A stretch of 64,000 bases of DNA from Arthrobacter agilis (GCF_002157505.1 NZ_NFSC01000025.1:1-64000), one strand, 5' to 3'. Shown: positions 49,463-58,294, counted from the stretch's first letter. Numbers and translations: made by a program. Notes: generated by a model not told the origin, from the sequence alone.

Positions 49463-49535
49463 TCCTCCGTAGCTCAATTGGCAGAGCATTCGACTGTTAA
49501 TCGAAGGGTTACTGGTTCAAGTCCAGTCGGAGGAG
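49463..49535 (+). tRNA. tRNA-Asn (GTT)
   Basis: The 73-nt cloverleaf has acceptor TCCTCCG/CGGAGGA, D arm GCTCAATTGGCAGAGC, anticodon stem TTCGA/TCGAA with loop CTGTTAA (anticodon GTT) and T loop GGTTCAAGTCC. CCA is not encoded. It stands between dnaG and a strong terminator. It works with asparaginyl-tRNA synthetase or the GatCAB route encoded at 9.4 kb. Confidence 0.97.
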
Positions 49536-49540
49536 CAAAT

Positions 49541-49583
49541 ATGCCCCTGACCTGTGGAAACACGGGTCAGGGGCATTCTTTTT
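49541..49583 (+). terminator. Rho-independent terminator of tRNA-Asn
   Basis: ATGCCCCTGACC and GGTCAGGGGCAT form 12-bp arms with a further TGTG-GAAA-CAC stem inside, followed by TCTTTTT. This is the most canonical terminator in the window. Confidence 0.93.
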
Positions 49584-49717
49584 CGGCCGCTCTCCCAGCG
49601 GACCTCACGGCGGACCCCCCTGTTGGGGATGCCGGCACCCCGGACCATGGCTGAACGTGCCCGCGGGGAGGCCGGGAGGCTCCGCCGGAGGCGAGGGACG
49701 GTGTCGGACGGCGGGCG

Positions 49718-49723
49718 TAGGCT
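49718..49723 (+). promoter_or_regulatory. -10 box for a leaderless SDR/DUF2867 gene transcript
   Basis: TAGGCT is followed by GTGCGC and ATG, so the ATG rather than the GTG at 49724 is the start. Confidence 0.6.
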
Positions 49724-49729
49724 GTGCGC

Positions 49730-51229
49730 ATGGACAACGACGGCGCTCGCGGCAAGCTCATCCTGGTCACCGGAGCCACGGGATACATCGGCGGCCGCCT
49801 CGTCACGAAACTGGTCGCGGAGGGGTACCACGTCCGGGTGGTCGTCCGCTCCCCGCAGAAGCTCAAGGACGTCCCCTGGGCCGAGTCCGTCGACATCGTG
49901 CAGGGGGACCTGCAGGACGCCGACACCATGCGCGAGGTCAGCCAGGGCGTCGACACCCTCTACTACCTCGTCCACTCCATGGGGTCCGGCAGGAACTTCG
50001 ACGAGCGCGAGGCGGACATCGCGTCCACCGTGGCGGCGGCAGCCACGGCGGCCGGGGTGCGCCGGATCGTCTACCTCGGGGGCCTCCATCCCGAGGGCGT
50101 CGAACTGTCCACCCACATGCGCTCGCGCACGCAGGTGGGGAGGATCCTCCTCGAGTCCGGGACGCCGACCATCGCCTTCCAGGCCGGCGTGGTCATCGGC
50201 TCGGGGTCCGCGTCCTTCGAGATGATCCGCCACCTGTCCGACGTCCTCCCGGTGATGCCGGCGCCCAAGTGGGTCCTGAACCACATCGAGCCCATCGCCG
50301 TCCGGGATGTCATCCACTACCTCGTCGGGGCGCTGGACCTTCCCGCCGGACTGAACAGGACCTTCGACGTCGGATCCCGCGAGGTGCTGACCTACGCCGA
50401 CATGATGAACCAGTACGCCGCGGCTGCAGGACTCCCGCGCCGCCGGATCCTCGCCCTGCCGGTCCTCACGCCGCGTCTCGCCGGGCACTGGGTGAACCTC
50501 GTGACGCCCATCCCGCGGGCCATGGCGATGCCGCTCATCGAATCGCTGCAGCACGACGCCATCACCTCCGAGCACGACATCGACCAGTACGTCCCCGCGC
50601 CGGTGGGCGGGCTGACCGGCTACCGCCGGGCCGTGGACCTTGCTCTGGGCAGGATGCGCGCGGGAGAGGTGGAGACGAGCTGGGCCGGGGCGTCCCAGGT
50701 CGACACCGAGGCCGATCCGTTGCCCTCGGACCCGCAGTGGGCCGGCCACACGGTCTTCACGGATGTCCAGACGTACAGCTCGACGGCGTCGACCCAGAAG
50801 CTCTGGAGCGTCGTCGAGGGTATCGGCGGCGAGAACGGCTGGTACTCCTGGCCTGTCGGCTGGGCGGCCCGGGGCTGGATGGACAAGCTCGCCGGAGGCG
50901 TGGGCCTGCGCCGTGGACGGCGCGACGCGAAGGAGCTCCTCACGGGGGAGGCCCTCGACTTCTGGCGCGTGGAGGAACTGGTCCGGGGGGAGCGCCTGCG
51001 GCTCCGTGCCGAGATGAAGGTCCCGGGCAGGGCATGGCTCGAGTTCCGGGTGGAGCCCGACGGTTCGGGGAGTTCCTACTACCAGCGTGCCGTGTTCTTC
51101 CCGCAGGGCCTCTCGGGACGCCTCTACTGGTTCGCGGTGCTGCCGTTCCACGGCTTCATCTTCTCGGCGATGGCACGCAACATCGCCAGGGCGGCGGAGG
51201 CCCTGCCCGCGGAGCCGGCCGCGGCCTGA
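49730..51229 (+). CDS. SDR-family NAD(P)-binding protein with C-terminal DUF2867 domain
   Basis: A 499-residue protein. The N-terminal atypical SDR/NmrA-like Rossmann domain has ILVTGATGYIGGRLVTKLVA (about residues 12-31), YYLVHSMGSGRNFDEREADI and GVRRIVYLGGLHPEG. The C-terminal half from about 340 (HTVFTDVQTYSSTASTQKLW, DFWRVEELVRGERLRLRAEM, YYQRAVFFPQGLSGRLYWFA) is a DUF2867 domain, related to START/SRPBCC-type lipid-binding folds. The fusion suggests oxidation or reduction of a hydrophobic ligand near membranes, but the substrate is unknown. It is a single-gene unit after tRNA-Asn and ends convergent with the Bcr/CflA gene. Confidence 0.87.
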   Translation: MDNDGARGKLILVTGATGYIGGRLVTKLVAEGYHVRVVVRSPQKLKDVPWAESVDIVQGDLQDADTMREVSQGVDTLYYLVHSMGSGRNFDEREADIASTVAAAATAAGVRRIVYLGGLHPEGVELSTHMRSRTQVGRILLESGTPTIAFQAGVVIGSGSASFEMIRHLSDVLPVMPAPKWVLNHIEPIAVRDVIHYLVGALDLPAGLNRTFDVGSREVLTYADMMNQYAAAAGLPRRRILALPVLTPRLAGHWVNLVTPIPRAMAMPLIESLQHDAITSEHDIDQYVPAPVGGLTGYRRAVDLALGRMRAGEVETSWAGASQVDTEADPLPSDPQWAGHTVFTDVQTYSSTASTQKLWSVVEGIGGENGWYSWPVGWAARGWMDKLAGGVGLRRGRRDAKELLTGEALDFWRVEELVRGERLRLRAEMKVPGRAWLEFRVEPDGSGSSYYQRAVFFPQGLSGRLYWFAVLPFHGFIFSAMARNIARAAEALPAEPAAA

Positions 51230-51250
51230 GCGGCACCCTGCAGGAACGCG

Positions 51251-52480
51251 CTACTGCAGCGCGGGCACCGTCCGGGGCCGGACGATGGTCCACAGGAACA
51301 CCACGCCGAGGGCGATGCAGGACGCCATGACCAGCGCCATCGGCGTCGCCGACTCGATGCCCTCGCCGAGCAGGCCCACGAGCGGAGACACCACACCCGC
51401 TGTCCCGAAGGTCACCGCGCCGAGCAGCGAGGCGGCCGTCCCGGCCTGTGCCCCGTTGTTGATGAGTGCGAGGACCTGCACGCAGGGGAAGATGAAACCC
51501 GACGCTATGATGTAGAACCAGAGCGGTAGGGCGGTGCCCCAGAACCCGAGCCCCAGCTGATCGAAGGCGACGATGAGCAGGGCCATGATGAGCTGGACCA
51601 CCGTCGCGACCACGATGACCCACTGGGGACCGACCCGCCGCAGGACCCGCGAGCTGATCTGGACGCCCGCGACGATGCCCAGCGAATTGATGGCGAACAG
51701 CAGGCCGTACTGCTGCTCGTTCAGTCCGTACGGTCCCTGGAAAAGGAAGGGCGACGCCGACAGGTAGGAGAAGAGCCCCGAGAAGTTCATGCCGCCGACC
51801 AGCAGGATGCCGACGAAGATGCGGTCGCTGAGGACCGCCCTGTACCGCTGCGCGACGGTGAGGCCGGACTGGCGGCGGTTCTCCCTGGGCAGGGTCTCGA
51901 TGATGAACAGCGACACCGCCACGATCACCAGCACGCCGTAGCACGCGAGGAACCAGAAGATGCCGGGCCACGGGAACAGCAGGAGCAGCTGCGATCCGAT
52001 CACCGGGGCGAAGATGGGCGCCATGCCGTTGACGAGCGCCATGTAGGACAGCATCCGCACCAGCGTGTAGCCGCCGAAGAGGTCCCTCACCATGGCCATC
52101 GCCACGACGCCACCGCCTGCCGCACCGATGCCCTGGAGGACCCGGAACACCATGAGCATGGTGATGTCCTCCGAGGACGCCGCTCCGATGGAGGCGCAGA
52201 CGTGCAGGGCGGTGGCCAGGATGAGCGGCAGTCGCCGCCCGATCTTGTCGCTGAGCGGACCCACGAGCAGCTGTCCGCTCGCGAAGCCGATGATCGTCCC
52301 GGTGAGGGTCAGCTGGACCGCGGCCTCGGAGACGCCGAGATCGGACTGCAGGGCGGGGAAGGCCGGCAGGTAGAGATCGATGGTGAACGGGCCGAGTGCC
52401 GTCAGTGTGCCGAGGATGAAGACGTAGATGATCTTCTCGCGGCGGGAGAGGGTGTCGCCTGGATGGGTGATGGTGCTCAC
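51251..52480 (-). CDS. Bcr/CflA-type MFS drug:H+ antiporter
   Basis: A 12-TM major facilitator protein of 409 residues. The first helix carries LGTLTALGPFTIDLYLPAFP (about residues 20-39), the hallmark of the Bcr/CflA drug-resistance subfamily. The MFS motif A follows as GQLLVGPLSDKIGRRLPLIL, and MVFRVLQGIGAAGGGVVAMA is the motif C-like helix. The family exports chloramphenicol, bicyclomycin or small metabolites, and the substrate here is not known. The GTG start (MSTITHPGDTLSRREK) gives the normal length; upstream in-frame codons would add a charged, nonconserved stretch. Confidence 0.88.
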   Translation of the reverse strand: MSTITHPGDTLSRREKIIYVFILGTLTALGPFTIDLYLPAFPALQSDLGVSEAAVQLTLTGTIIGFASGQLLVGPLSDKIGRRLPLILATALHVCASIGAASSEDITMLMVFRVLQGIGAAGGGVVAMAMVRDLFGGYTLVRMLSYMALVNGMAPIFAPVIGSQLLLLFPWPGIFWFLACYGVLVIVAVSLFIIETLPRENRRQSGLTVAQRYRAVLSDRIFVGILLVGGMNFSGLFSYLSASPFLFQGPYGLNEQQYGLLFAINSLGIVAGVQISSRVLRRVGPQWVIVVATVVQLIMALLIVAFDQLGLGFWGTALPLWFYIIASGFIFPCVQVLALINNGAQAGTAASLLGAVTFGTAGVVSPLVGLLGEGIESATPMALVMASCIALGVVFLWTIVRPRTVPALQ

Positions 52481-52596
52481 GATGCTGCCTAACGAACGGG
52501 AGGTGCTGCCGGTGGGTACGGGGAGGAGGGCGGAACGGCATCGATCGCGGCGGCGGCCCGGCGACGACGGCGGAGCGGCTCGCGACACGCAACCGC

Positions 52597-52614
52597 TCGT
52601 CCGTTACCGGACGA
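52597..52614. promoter_or_regulatory. Palindrome upstream of the Bcr/CflA gene
   Basis: TCGTCCG-TTAC-CGGACGA has perfect 7-bp arms. It lies in the divergent spacer between two transporter genes and has the size of a TetR- or MarR-type operator, though no regulator gene is adjacent. Confidence 0.4.
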
Positions 52615-52772
52615 TTTTGGTTGCTGGGGCGAATCAATGACCCTCTCATCCTACGGCCCCCGTCAACCCTTCCAGCAGGGTGGGTGCAGGCGGAGGGCGC
52701 CGGGGGCCGCTGCTAAGCACGCTTCGGACTGACGTAGGGTGAGAAACACGGATCGAGCAGGGAGAACGGAAC

Positions 52773-54206
52773 ATGAACGAGCACGACGCCGGGTCGAACG
52801 CGGCGCAGTCACCACAGCACCTCGCGAGGGTGATCGCGATCACGGTCGCTGCCGCCGTCGGAGGGCTCCTGTTCGGATTCGACACCGCCGTCATCAACGG
52901 CGCCGTGGATTCGATCCAGGCCGACTTCCAGTTGAGCCCCACCGTCCTGGGCTTCACCGTCGCCATCACGCTCCTCGGCTGTGCAGCAGGCGCCTGGTTC
53001 GCCGGCGGACTGGCCGACCGCTGGGGCCGGAAGAAGGTCATGGTGGCGGCCGCCCTCCTGTTCGCCGTCAACTCCGCCGGGTCGGCCTATGCCTCGTCCG
53101 AGTGGGACCTCATGGCCTGGCGCCTCGTCGGCGGTCTCGCCATCGGCATCGCATCCGTGATCGTCCCCGGATACATCGCGGAGATCGCCCCGTCGAAATG
53201 GCGCGGTGGCCTGGCCTCCGTCCAGCAGCTGGCCATCACCGTCGGCATCTTCGCCGCACTGCTCTCGGATGCCTCACTGGCGGGCGCCGCCGGGGGAGCG
53301 GGCAACGAGTTGTGGTGGGGGCTGTCCGCGTGGCGCTGGATGCTTCTGATCGGTGTGATCCCCGCCGTCGTCTACGGGGTCCTGGCGCTGATCATCCCCG
53401 AATCCCCCCAGTTCCTCATCCGGGCCGGTCGCGACGAGGAAGCGGCCCGCGTCCTGTCCCGTGTCTCCGGCATCGGTGACACGCGGGGCAAGATCAGCCA
53501 GATCCGGGAGAGCTTCGAGCGCGAGGACCGGGCGAGCTACCGCGACCTCCGGGGCCCCGCCTTCGGCCTGCAGCCCATTTTGTGGGTCGGCATGGCCATC
53601 GCCGCACTGCAGCAGCTGGTGGGCATCAACGCGATCTTCTACTACTCGACCACGCTCTGGAAGTCGGTCGGCTTCAGCGAGAGCGATTCGTTCACGACGT
53701 CGGTCATCACCTCGGTCATCAACGTCGCCATGACCTTCGTCGCCATCTTCTTCGTCGATCGCGTGGGACGCCGCAAGCTGCTCCTCGTCGGCTCCATCGG
53801 GATGGCCGTGGGCCTCCTGGCTGCGACCCTCGCATTCCTGCAGGCCGAGGGATCGGGCGAGGACATCACGTTGCCCGGGGCATGGGGACCGGTCGCCCTC
53901 GTCGGTGCGAACCTCTTCGTCATCTTCTTCGCCGCCACGTGGGGCCCGGTCATGTGGGTCACCCTCGGTGAGATGTTCCCCAACCGCATCCGCTCCATCG
54001 CCCTCGGTGTCGCCACGATGGTCAACTGGGTGTTCAACTTCATCGTCACGCTGACCTTCCCCTGGGTGAGCGAGAACCTCGGTCTCTGGATCATGTATGC
54101 GGCCTTCACGGTGTTCGCCGTCCTGTCCTTTATCTTCGTCCGCACGAGGCTTCCCGAGTTCACCGGGAAGGACCTCGAGGACAACAGGGAACTCACCCCC
54201 GCCTGA
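52773..54206 (+). CDS. MFS sugar porter
   Basis: A sugar/H+ symporter of the SP family, 477 residues and 12 TM segments. Signature motifs are AAVGGLLFGFDTAVINGAVD (about residues 26-45), GGLADRWGRKKVMVAAALLF, RLVGGLAIGIASVIVPGYIAEIAP and the PESPQFL motif before the central loop. ALQQLVGINAIFYYSTTLW, VDRVGRRKLLL and TWGPVMWVTLGEMFPNRIR complete it. The sequence does not tell which sugar. The ATG follows GGGAGAACGG. It stands alone, with no sugar kinase or isomerase nearby. Confidence 0.94.
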   Translation: MNEHDAGSNAAQSPQHLARVIAITVAAAVGGLLFGFDTAVINGAVDSIQADFQLSPTVLGFTVAITLLGCAAGAWFAGGLADRWGRKKVMVAAALLFAVNSAGSAYASSEWDLMAWRLVGGLAIGIASVIVPGYIAEIAPSKWRGGLASVQQLAITVGIFAALLSDASLAGAAGGAGNELWWGLSAWRWMLLIGVIPAVVYGVLALIIPESPQFLIRAGRDEEAARVLSRVSGIGDTRGKISQIRESFEREDRASYRDLRGPAFGLQPILWVGMAIAALQQLVGINAIFYYSTTLWKSVGFSESDSFTTSVITSVINVAMTFVAIFFVDRVGRRKLLLVGSIGMAVGLLAATLAFLQAEGSGEDITLPGAWGPVALVGANLFVIFFAATWGPVMWVTLGEMFPNRIRSIALGVATMVNWVFNFIVTLTFPWVSENLGLWIMYAAFTVFAVLSFIFVRTRLPEFTGKDLEDNRELTPA

Positions 54207-54233
54207 CGGTTCCGACGGCGGGTGCACTAGCGC

Positions 54234-54250
54234 ACCGGAGGCCCTCCGGT
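54234..54250 (+). terminator. Short hairpin after the sugar porter gene
   Basis: ACCGGAG-GCC-CTCCGGT forms a 7-bp stem downstream of the stop. No T-run follows. Confidence 0.4.
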
Positions 54251-54356
54251 CCCGCTCCGGCAGGGGTCGACAGGAGACGGAACCCGGGTGGACGGCCGGT
54301 GGTAATTTTGGTTCAGCTAATTTCCAGCTAGACACACACGAATGGAGGCAGGGCCT

Positions 54357-55178
54357 ATGAACAGCTCGGCTAGTACGCGCGGCAAGCGGTCCACAGGCTC
54401 GCTCTCGCTGTTTGGACTCATCAAACTCCTGGCGCGCCTGACGCCGCGGCAGGTCAGCGACGAGTTCTCGATCGCCGTCGCACAGATGAAGCAGAAGGGC
54501 ATCAAGGCCGGAATCGCGGCCGCCTTCCTCGTCGTCGCGCTCGTCTTCGTGCTGTTCTTCGCCGTCGCCCTCGTCGTCGCGGCCATTATGGGCCTCGCCG
54601 AGATTCTGCCGGCCTGGCTGGCCGCCCTGCTGGTGGCGCTCCTCTTCCTCGTGATCGGCGGCATCCTCGCGCTGATCGGCGTCTCGCGGCTCAAGAAGCA
54701 ACTCCCGCTGGTACCCCAGGACGCCATCCGCGGCATCCGCTACGACCTGGGTGTGCTGAAGGAAGGCCGCAGCTTCGACCCCGCCACCCTCGACGTGAAG
54801 AAGCCGAAGGAGGACAGGGACTCCAGGGACGACGCCCGGGACACCAAGCCCAAGGAGCCCACGCCGTCCTACGAGGAACTGCGCGGCCGCTCGGGCGAGC
54901 GCCGCACCCACATCGCCGAGGCCCGGGATTCGCTCGGCGCCCGCGCCGACGTCAAGTCCCGGTTGGACAAGGCCCGGCACCGCTCTCCCGAGGGCGGCGC
55001 GAAGGCCGACGGATCGAAGGGCAACGGATCGAAGGGCGACGGCAGGGTCGCCGCCGTCGCAGTACGGCGTGAGGTCCCGCACAACACGAGCCTCGCCGAC
55101 CGGTGGAAGCCCCTGAGCGTCCTCGCCGCCTCCGTGGCCGCGATGCTCGTGATGCTGCGCCGGCTCCTCAGCAAGTAG
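54357..55178 (+). CDS. Holin-X-like (phage_holin_3_6) membrane protein fused to a DUF3618-like region
   Basis: A 273-residue protein. The N-terminal part has an amphipathic helix (LIKLLARLTPRQVSDEFSIA) and two TM segments (about residues 51-75 and 85-108) ending in SRLKKQLPLVP, the pattern of the actinobacterial Holin-X family. A charged linker (KPKEDRDSRDDARDTKPKEP) leads to a DUF3618-like segment (ERRTHIAEARDSLGARADVK). A Lys/Gly-rich region and a last TM helix (KPLSVLAASVAAMLVMLRRL) follow. The two families are usually encoded by neighbouring genes. Despite the name no phage genes are nearby; a cell-envelope role is more likely. Confidence 0.75.
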   Translation: MNSSASTRGKRSTGSLSLFGLIKLLARLTPRQVSDEFSIAVAQMKQKGIKAGIAAAFLVVALVFVLFFAVALVVAAIMGLAEILPAWLAALLVALLFLVIGGILALIGVSRLKKQLPLVPQDAIRGIRYDLGVLKEGRSFDPATLDVKKPKEDRDSRDDARDTKPKEPTPSYEELRGRSGERRTHIAEARDSLGARADVKSRLDKARHRSPEGGAKADGSKGNGSKGDGRVAAVAVRREVPHNTSLADRWKPLSVLAASVAAMLVMLRRLLSK

Positions 55179-55283
55179 TACGCAGGACGTTCCAGGGCGG
55201 CCGCTCGCCCGTGACCAGCACCGCAGCGCGGGAGGCCACGGGAGAGCGGCCGTTCCACTGCATAATGGGGTGGGGAGGCACAG

Positions 55284-55910
55284 GTGACGAAATCGATCGG
55301 GAACGGAGCGCGGCCCGGCAGCGAGGGCACTGAACTCGCGACGGCATGGACCCTGCCGAACCTCATCACCATCGTCCGCTTCCTCGGAGCCCCCCTGTTC
55401 GTCTGGTTCATCACCCAGCAGCGGTACGGGGCGGCGGTCCTCACCCTCTGCATCGTCGGGTCCACCGACTGGGTCGACGGCTACATCGCCCGTCGCCTCC
55501 ACCAGGTGTCCGTCGTCGGGAAGTGGCTGGACCCGCTGGCCGACCGTACCGCCCTGATCGTCGTCGCGGTCACGTTCGTCGTGGACGGCATCGCCCCGGC
55601 GTGGCTCGTCTGGGCCATCGTCATCCCGGATGTCCTCCTCATCATCAACGCACTCGTCCTGTTCCGCGGACCCTTGCATCTCCCCGTCGCCACGATCGGC
55701 AAGGTCCGGACCGCGCTGCTGCTCGTCGGAGCACCGCTGCTCCTGCTGCACCGCGTCGAGGGCTTCGGACAGGAATGGATCCTGATCGTCGCGCAGGGGC
55801 TGCTCGCTGCCGGGTGCGCGCTGCACCTCGCCGCGTTCTACGCCTACTTCACCGCAGCCCACCGCAAGTACCGGCTGGAGCGGGCCGAGCAGCAGTCGTG
55901 CCGCTCCTAG
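55284..55910 (+). CDS. CDP-alcohol phosphatidyltransferase family protein
   Basis: An integral membrane enzyme of 208 residues that transfers a phosphatidyl group from CDP-diacylglycerol to an alcohol. The CDP-OH-P motif is intact: DWVDGYIARRLHQVSVVGKW, then LDPLAD (about residues 60-85), with the four conserved Asp. TLPNLITIVRFLGAPLFVWF is the typical start. PgsA (glycerol-3-phosphate acceptor) or a cardiolipin-synthase-like paralog are the closest readings; the acceptor cannot be fixed. The GTG follows GGGGAGG. A transporter gene overlaps its 3' end by 13 nt and a GT4 gene follows. Confidence 0.88.
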   Translation: MTKSIGNGARPGSEGTELATAWTLPNLITIVRFLGAPLFVWFITQQRYGAAVLTLCIVGSTDWVDGYIARRLHQVSVVGKWLDPLADRTALIVVAVTFVVDGIAPAWLVWAIVIPDVLLIINALVLFRGPLHLPVATIGKVRTALLLVGAPLLLLHRVEGFGQEWILIVAQGLLAAGCALHLAAFYAYFTAAHRKYRLERAEQQSCRS

Positions 55911-56773
55911 CCATAGCGCTGGCGCTGCTGGGCGCGGTCTTCCTCGCGTTCGGAGCGCAGCGGCAGGGCAGTGCCGTCCGGGCGAACACGGGCGGGCTGT
56001 CCCTCAGCTCGTCCGGGTTCACGCGCCTCCTCGCCAATCCGCGGTGGCTGGTCGGCCTCTTCCTCCTGGGAGCGGGGACGGCCCTCAACGTCGTCGCGCT
56101 GAGCCTCGCGAGCCTCACGGTGGTCCAGCCCATCGGCGCGATCGCGCTGGTCATCACCACCGTCGTCAACTCCAGGGACCAGGGCATCCGCATCAACCGC
56201 CCCACCGTCGCAGCGATCACCGGGTGCGTGAGCGGCAGTGCCCTGTTCGTGCTGCTCGCCGTGAACGTCACGCGCCAGAACCATTCCATCGATCCTGCCC
56301 AGGAACTGTCCGTCGTGCTCCTGCTCGGTGCCGCCGTCGTCGTCTTCGGCTCCCTGGCGGTGCTCGGCCGGCACCGGCTCAACGCCTTCGCCTACATCCT
56401 CGGGGCCGGCGTCCTCTTCGGGTTCGTCGCGGTCCTGACGAAGGTCGTCGCCGGCCACCTGCTCGATCCGAACGGCCGGTTCCTGCTCAATGTCCCGTTC
56501 CTGACCCTGGTCGCACTTGCCGGGGCTGCGGCCCTCGGATCCTGGTTCGTGCAGAGCGCCTACGCGACGGGCCCCCCGGATCTCGTCATCGCGGGGCTCA
56601 CCGTCATCGACCCCATCGTGGGCATCGCCGTCGGGATCACCATCCTCGGCGAACTCCAGCCGGATGTGCAGACGGTGACCGCGCTGGGCATGGGCTCGGC
56701 CGCCCTCGTTGCTATTGTGGGGGTCGTTGCCCTGTCACGACATCATCCCGATGTCGTGCGGAGGCAGCGCTGA
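55898..56773 (+). CDS. DMT-superfamily (EamA/NIPA-like) transporter
   Basis: A 291-residue membrane protein with nine to ten hydrophobic helices. LLAIALALLGAVFLAFGAQR starts the first repeat. VALSLASLTVVQPIGAIALV (about residues 66-85) is the typical DMT 'vqP' helix, and its counterpart in the second half is LVIAGLTVIDPIVGIAVGIT. This pairing, with conserved Pro after a Gln or Asp, is characteristic of NIPA/DUF803-like and EamA proteins. The substrate is unknown. The GTG start lies inside the end of the CDP-alcohol transferase gene, so the two are co-translated. Confidence 0.8.
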   Translation: MPLLAIALALLGAVFLAFGAQRQGSAVRANTGGLSLSSSGFTRLLANPRWLVGLFLLGAGTALNVVALSLASLTVVQPIGAIALVITTVVNSRDQGIRINRPTVAAITGCVSGSALFVLLAVNVTRQNHSIDPAQELSVVLLLGAAVVVFGSLAVLGRHRLNAFAYILGAGVLFGFVAVLTKVVAGHLLDPNGRFLLNVPFLTLVALAGAAALGSWFVQSAYATGPPDLVIAGLTVIDPIVGIAVGITILGELQPDVQTVTALGMGSAALVAIVGVVALSRHHPDVVRRQR

Positions 56774-56822
56774 CACGACCTGCACCAGTTCCGTCCAGCA
56801 CACCGACGTAGGGGATCCACGC

Positions 56823-58097
56823 GTGAGTTACCCGGTTGAGTACAAACCCCTGACCATCCTGATCGCCGCGGACACGTACCCGCCCAACGTGAATGGTGCG
56901 GCGCAGTTCGGGTACCGGCTGGCGAAGGGCATGAGCGGGCGCGGGCACACCGTGCACGTCCTCGCGCCCCGGGCCTCCAACGGCAGGAGCTTCACCGAGC
57001 CGGGTGGTGACTGGACGGTCCACCGCCTCCGCTCGCACAGTGTTCCGACGCACGACTACTGGCGCATCTGCTACCCGTGGGAGATTCGACGGGACATCAG
57101 CCTGCTCTTCGACCAGGTGCAGCCCGACGTCGTCCACATCCAGTGCCACTACATGGTGGGGGAGTACACACTGTACGAGGCGGTGAAGCGGGGCATCCGC
57201 GTGGTGGCCACCAACCACTTCATGCCCGAGAACCTCAACCCGTTCCTGCCCTTCCCCGAGTGGCTCAAGAAGGTCGTCGCGAAGAACTCGTGGAAGGACA
57301 TGGGCAAGGTCATGGCCAAGGCTGCTGCCGTGACCACGCCGACCCCCCTCGCCGCGAAAGCCATGCGGGACCATGCCTTCCTCACCGAGGTGCTGCCCGT
57401 CTCGAACGGGATCGACTCCGCCGCCTACGAACTGCAGCCCGGCGAGACGATCGAGCGCCACGAGCACCCGACCGTGCTCTTCGTGGGACGGCTCGCCGAG
57501 GAGAAGCACGTCGATGTGCTGATCGACGCCGTGGCCAAGACGCCCGAGCACCTCCGCGTCCACCTGGAGATCGTCGGCGGCGGCGAGGTGAAGCCCGCCC
57601 TGCAGGCGCAGGCCGCCCGCCTCGGCATCAGCGACCGTGTCATCTTCCGGGGCCTGATCGACGACGACGAACTGCGCAGGAGCTACATCCGCGCCTCGCT
57701 GTTCTGTCAGCCCGGAACCGCGGAACTGCAGTCGCTCGTCACGCTGGAGGCGATGTCCGCCTCGACGCCCGTGCTGCTCGCCGACGCCATGGCGCTGCCG
57801 CACCTGGTGTCCGACGGGAAGAACGGCTTCCTGTTTACACCAGGAGACTCCGACGAACTGGGCCGCCGCATCACCGAGATCCTCGAACTGTCGCCCGAGG
57901 ACCAGCAGAAGATGGGAGCGGCGAGCCGGGAGATGGTGAACAAGCACGACATCCACGCGACGCTCGCGACCTTCGAGGGGCTCTACTACGGGACCCACTC
58001 CACGCACGGGACGCGGAGTGGCTCCGCCGACGGCGCGGCCGATGAACCTGCCGACGAACGCGCCGGCAGCGAGGCGGACGCCCTCCGCTTACAATGA
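56823..58097 (+). CDS. GT4-family glycosyltransferase
   Basis: A retaining glycosyltransferase of 424 residues with a GT-B fold. ILIAADTYPPNVNGAAQFGY (about residues 11-30) is the N-terminal Rossmann start, VQPDVVHIQCHYMVGEYTLY the acceptor region, and TVLFVGRLAEEKHVDVLIDA (about 219-238) starts the nucleotide-sugar domain. CQPGTAELQSLVTLEAMSAS holds the conserved E-x7-E motif. A Glu/Asp-rich tail follows. Close relatives transfer mannose or glucose from GDP- or UDP-sugars to diacylglycerol or phosphatidylinositol. The adjacent CDP-alcohol transferase supports a glycolipid role, but the donor and acceptor are not determined. Confidence 0.88.
   Translation: MSYPVEYKPLTILIAADTYPPNVNGAAQFGYRLAKGMSGRGHTVHVLAPRASNGRSFTEPGGDWTVHRLRSHSVPTHDYWRICYPWEIRRDISLLFDQVQPDVVHIQCHYMVGEYTLYEAVKRGIRVVATNHFMPENLNPFLPFPEWLKKVVAKNSWKDMGKVMAKAAAVTTPTPLAAKAMRDHAFLTEVLPVSNGIDSAAYELQPGETIERHEHPTVLFVGRLAEEKHVDVLIDAVAKTPEHLRVHLEIVGGGEVKPALQAQAARLGISDRVIFRGLIDDDELRRSYIRASLFCQPGTAELQSLVTLEAMSASTPVLLADAMALPHLVSDGKNGFLFTPGDSDELGRRITEILELSPEDQQKMGAASREMVNKHDIHATLATFEGLYYGTHSTHGTRSGSADGAADEPADERAGSEADALRLQ
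58090..58095 (+). promoter_or_regulatory. -10 box of the CAU tRNA promoter
   Basis: TACAAT overlaps the stop codon region of the GT4 gene and lies 66 nt before the tRNA. Confidence 0.45.
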
Positions 58098-58160
58098 AAC
58101 CTGCGTTCGGTGCCCCGGGGAACAGTCCGGGGCCGACGCATCGGGGGCAGCACGCTCCTG

Positions 58161-58234
58161 GGGGCTGTAGCTCAGCTGGTTAGAGCAGCGGACTCATAAT
58201 CCGTTTGTCCTGGGTTCAAGCCCCAGCAGCCCTA
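58161..58234 (+). tRNA. tRNA with CAT anticodon, probably tRNA-Ile2 or elongator Met
   Basis: A 74-nt cloverleaf with acceptor GGGGCTG/CAGCCCT (G1-U72 wobble), D arm GCTCAGCTGGTTAGAGC, anticodon stem GGACT/AATCC-type around CAT, T arm CTGGGTTCAAGCCCCAG and discriminator A. CCA is not encoded. An initiator is unlikely because the GGG/CCC anticodon-stem pairs and C1-A72 are absent. Sequence alone does not separate lysidine-modified tRNA-Ile2 from elongator tRNA-Met; the GGGxCT acceptor favours Ile2. Confidence 0.85.
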
Positions 58235-58260
58235 CCGAGCGGGTCGAGCATGACCCTCGC

Positions 58261-58294
58261 GAATGCGCCATCCACTCCGGTGGGTGGCGCATTC
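58261..58294 (+). terminator. Hairpin terminator of the CAU tRNA
   Basis: GAATGCGCCA and TGGCGCATTC form 10-bp arms with an inner CCAC-TCCG-GTGG stem, followed by TCGCTT. Confidence 0.85.

Noticed and set aside
49463..49535. tRNA-Asn as an attachment site for an integrated element
   Set aside because: No integrase gene and no second copy of the tRNA 3' end was seen downstream; the next gene is an ordinary chromosomal gene.
54357..55178. Phage or prophage lysis gene
   Set aside because: The match is to a holin-named family, but no phage structural, integrase or lysin genes lie around it, and base composition is like its neighbours.
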